From contig CAJVCJ010000024.1 in assembly GCA_910595855.1 (NCBI GenBank), positions 1 through 6,747 on the forward strand: a stretch of DNA of 6,747 nucleotides, read 5' to 3'. Position 1 is the first letter of the stretch; every line of letters begins with the position of its first letter. Of this stretch, positions 5,931 through 6,747 are shown piece by piece. The DNA comes from Candidatus Thioglobus vulcanius (GTDB lineage: Bacteria > Pseudomonadota > Gammaproteobacteria > PS1 > Pseudothioglobaceae). Both the position numbers and the translations under genes were made by a program. The notes beneath the pieces are model-generated. The model did not search any database, was not told the DNA's origin, and saw only the letters and a list, made by a program, of their open reading frames with translations.

Positions 5931-5946
5931 GTAGTATATATTCTAC
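5931..5946. promoter_or_regulatory. 16-bp near-palindrome in a divergent promoter region
   Basis: GTAGTATATATTCTAC is a dyad with one T-T mismatch (7 of 8 positions paired), centred between the divergent glycine-zipper and DsbA-like genes. It overlaps a minus-strand TATACT (5933-5938), a candidate -10 for the glycine-zipper operon with a modest TTTAAT -35 at 5955-5960 (16-bp spacing), and a plus-strand TATATT (5937-5942). It could be an operator that controls both directions, or just two overlapping -10 boxes whose AT content makes them look symmetrical. Confidence 0.35.
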
Positions 5947-5956
5947 TCTTTTTGAT

Positions 5957-5962
5957 TAAAAT
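5957..5962 (+). promoter_or_regulatory. Possible -10 box directly upstream of the DsbA-like start (leaderless candidate)
   Basis: TAAAAT (5 of 6 to TATAAT) ends 5 nt before the ATG at 5968, so transcription would begin at or next to the start codon. The preceding bases contain no Shine-Dalgarno. There is no good -35 at 16-18 bp, so the alternative TATATT at 5937-5942, giving a leader of about 20 nt, remains possible. Confidence 0.25.
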
Positions 5963-5967
5963 TTTGC

Positions 5968-6582
5968 ATGAATTCAGCAACTTTATACTACATACACGAT
6001 CCAATGTGCTCTTGGTGCTGGGGCTTTAATCAAACCTGGAATGAAGTCCGCACCAAGATAGAAACTCAGCTAAACGTTCAGTATGTACTGGGTGGTTTGG
6101 CGCCTGATACCAATCAAATAATGCCTGTTGAAATGCGTCACTATATTCAAGACAATTGGCACAAGATAGAGCAAGAGATTCCTGGTACAAGCTTTAATTA
6201 TAATTTTTGGAAAAATTGCACACCGATGCGATCCACATACCCTGCTTGTCGAGCAGTGATTGCTGCTAAAAATCAAGCTGATAAATTTGAATTACCAATG
6301 ATTAATGTTATTCAAGAAGCTTATTACCTACAAGCAAAAAATCCATCCAAAGATGAGGCTTTAATCAAGCTAAGTATTTCTATTGGATTGGATGAGCGGA
6401 GATTTATCAAAGATTTAAATTCAGACGCCACACGAACAAAACTAGATGATGATATCAAGCTATATAAATCTCTTGGTGCAAGAGGGTTTCCATCTTTGGT
6501 TTTAGAAAGCAATGGGACTAAAAAATTGATCACGATTGATTACAACAATCCGGAGTTTATTCTTAAGCAAATCTTTGCTTGA
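5968..6582 (+). CDS. Cytosolic DsbA-superfamily thioredoxin-fold oxidoreductase (CSWC)
   Basis: A 204-aa thioredoxin-fold protein of the DsbA/FrnE-like group. The active site is DPMCSWCWGF with Cys14 and Cys17 right after strand 1. The helical insert carries the lineage-type segments LGGLAP (41-46) and NYNFWKNCTPMRSTYPACRA (78-97), with further Cys at 84 and 94. The cis-Pro loop is ARGFPSLVLE with Pro175, the usual end of the fold. There is no signal peptide or membrane helix, so it acts in the cytosol, unlike true DsbA. Relatives with the DPMCSWCWGF signature are annotated as predicted protein-disulfide isomerases; the substrate is unknown. The start has no Shine-Dalgarno, but the CxxC would be lost with any later start, so ATG at 5968 is retained. 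It is divergent from the glycine-zipper gene and followed closely by tRNA-Arg. Confidence 0.9.
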   Translation: MNSATLYYIHDPMCSWCWGFNQTWNEVRTKIETQLNVQYVLGGLAPDTNQIMPVEMRHYIQDNWHKIEQEIPGTSFNYNFWKNCTPMRSTYPACRAVIAAKNQADKFELPMINVIQEAYYLQAKNPSKDEALIKLSISIGLDERRFIKDLNSDATRTKLDDDIKLYKSLGARGFPSLVLESNGTKKLITIDYNNPEFILKQIFA

Positions 6583-6607
6583 ATAATTAACGCTCAGCGT
6601 TGATAAT
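6579..6607 (+). promoter_or_regulatory. Promoter of tRNA-Arg, with palindromic spacer
   Basis: TTGAAT (6579-6584) and GATAAT (6602-6607) are separated by exactly 17 bp. The -35 overlaps the TGA stop of the DsbA-like gene. The start of transcription would fall around 6611-6614, only 3-6 nt before the mature tRNA 5' end at 6617. The spacer holds AACGCTCAGCGTT (6589-6601), an inverted repeat that can also form an 8-bp RNA hairpin (6586-6593 with 6597-6604, one G-U). No T-run follows, so it does not look like an intrinsic terminator for the upstream gene. Confidence 0.5.
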
Positions 6608-6616
6608 AACAACCTT

Positions 6617-6693
6617 GCCTTCGTAGCTCAGCTGGATAGAGCAGCCGCCTCCTAAGCGGCAGGTCAGCCGTTCGAATCGGCTCGAGGGCACCA
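6617..6693 (+). tRNA. tRNA-Arg, anticodon CCT
   Basis: A 77-nt cloverleaf with encoded CCA. Acceptor GCCTTCG/CGAGGGC (one U-G), D stem GCTC/GAGC with loop AGCTGGATA, anticodon stem GCCGC/GCGGC with loop CTCCTAA (anticodon CCT), variable AGGTC, T stem AGCCG/CGGCT with loop TTCGAAT, discriminator A then CCA. It decodes the arginine codon AGG. The 54 bp after it contain no gene and no terminator before the window ends. Confidence 0.97.
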
Positions 6694-6747
6694 AACTTTA
6701 AAACATCAAGGCGCAGGGTTGAAATAACGTAAGTGAATAAACTCAAT

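Noticed and set aside
6070..6533. Minus-strand open frames opposite the DsbA-like gene
   Set aside because: They lie antisense to a well-supported thioredoxin-fold gene and carry no recognisable protein signature.

Overview
The window is compact, AT-rich bacterial chromosome. Every gene is housekeeping or a common accessory family, and the closest family-level resemblance is to Gammaproteobacteria: PdxH, AroE and PyrF all carry proteobacterial-type motifs, there is a ubiquinone-pathway hydroxylase, and both tRNAs have CCA encoded. The low GC, short intergenic gaps and short operons would suit a streamlined marine or symbiotic lineage such as the SUP05/Thioglobus group. That placement is inference, not proven here. 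I see no phage, IS, CRISPR or toxin-antitoxin signature, and no stretch above 300 bases lacks a gene.

Layout. (1) 1-703, plus strand: 3' part of aroE (shikimate dehydrogenase). It converges on pdxH and overlaps it by 12 bp. (2) 692-2576, minus strand: two-gene operon reading ubiM-like FAD hydroxylase then pdxH. Both enzymes are flavin- and O2-dependent. The operon is driven by a probable extended -10 promoter in the short divergent gap at 2577-2631. (3) 2632-3054, plus strand: a small integral-membrane protein of the isoprenylcysteine methyltransferase-like family. (4) 3071-5903, minus strand: a five-gene run in the transcriptional order glycine-zipper exported protein, short cytosolic Sel1-repeat protein, pyrF, tRNA-Val(GAC), and a secreted Sel1-repeat protein of nine units. 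The first three are tightly coupled (1-bp overlap, then a 12-bp gap). The tRNA and the large Sel1 gene appear to have their own promoters. (5) 5968-6582, plus strand: a cytosolic DsbA-superfamily oxidoreductase, divergent from the glycine-zipper gene across a 64-bp gap that holds a 16-bp near-palindrome. (6) 6617-6693, plus strand: tRNA-Arg(CCT), with a well-spaced promoter immediately after the dsbA-like stop codon, followed by 54 bp of unassigned DNA at the window edge.

How the genes fit together. aroE (chorismate supply), the ubiM-like gene (ubiquinone ring hydroxylation), pdxH (PLP) and pyrF (UMP) are unrelated core biosynthetic steps packed side by side. The least explained part is the 5903-3071 block, where envelope and Sel1 proteins bracket pyrF and a tRNA. 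It could encode a small envelope-associated module, but nothing in the sequence proves a new system. The strongest second looks are the glycine-zipper/Sel1/pyrF coupling, the palindromic divergent control region at 5931-5946, the possibly leaderless dsbA-like gene, and the tRNA-Arg promoter with its unusual 3' flank.
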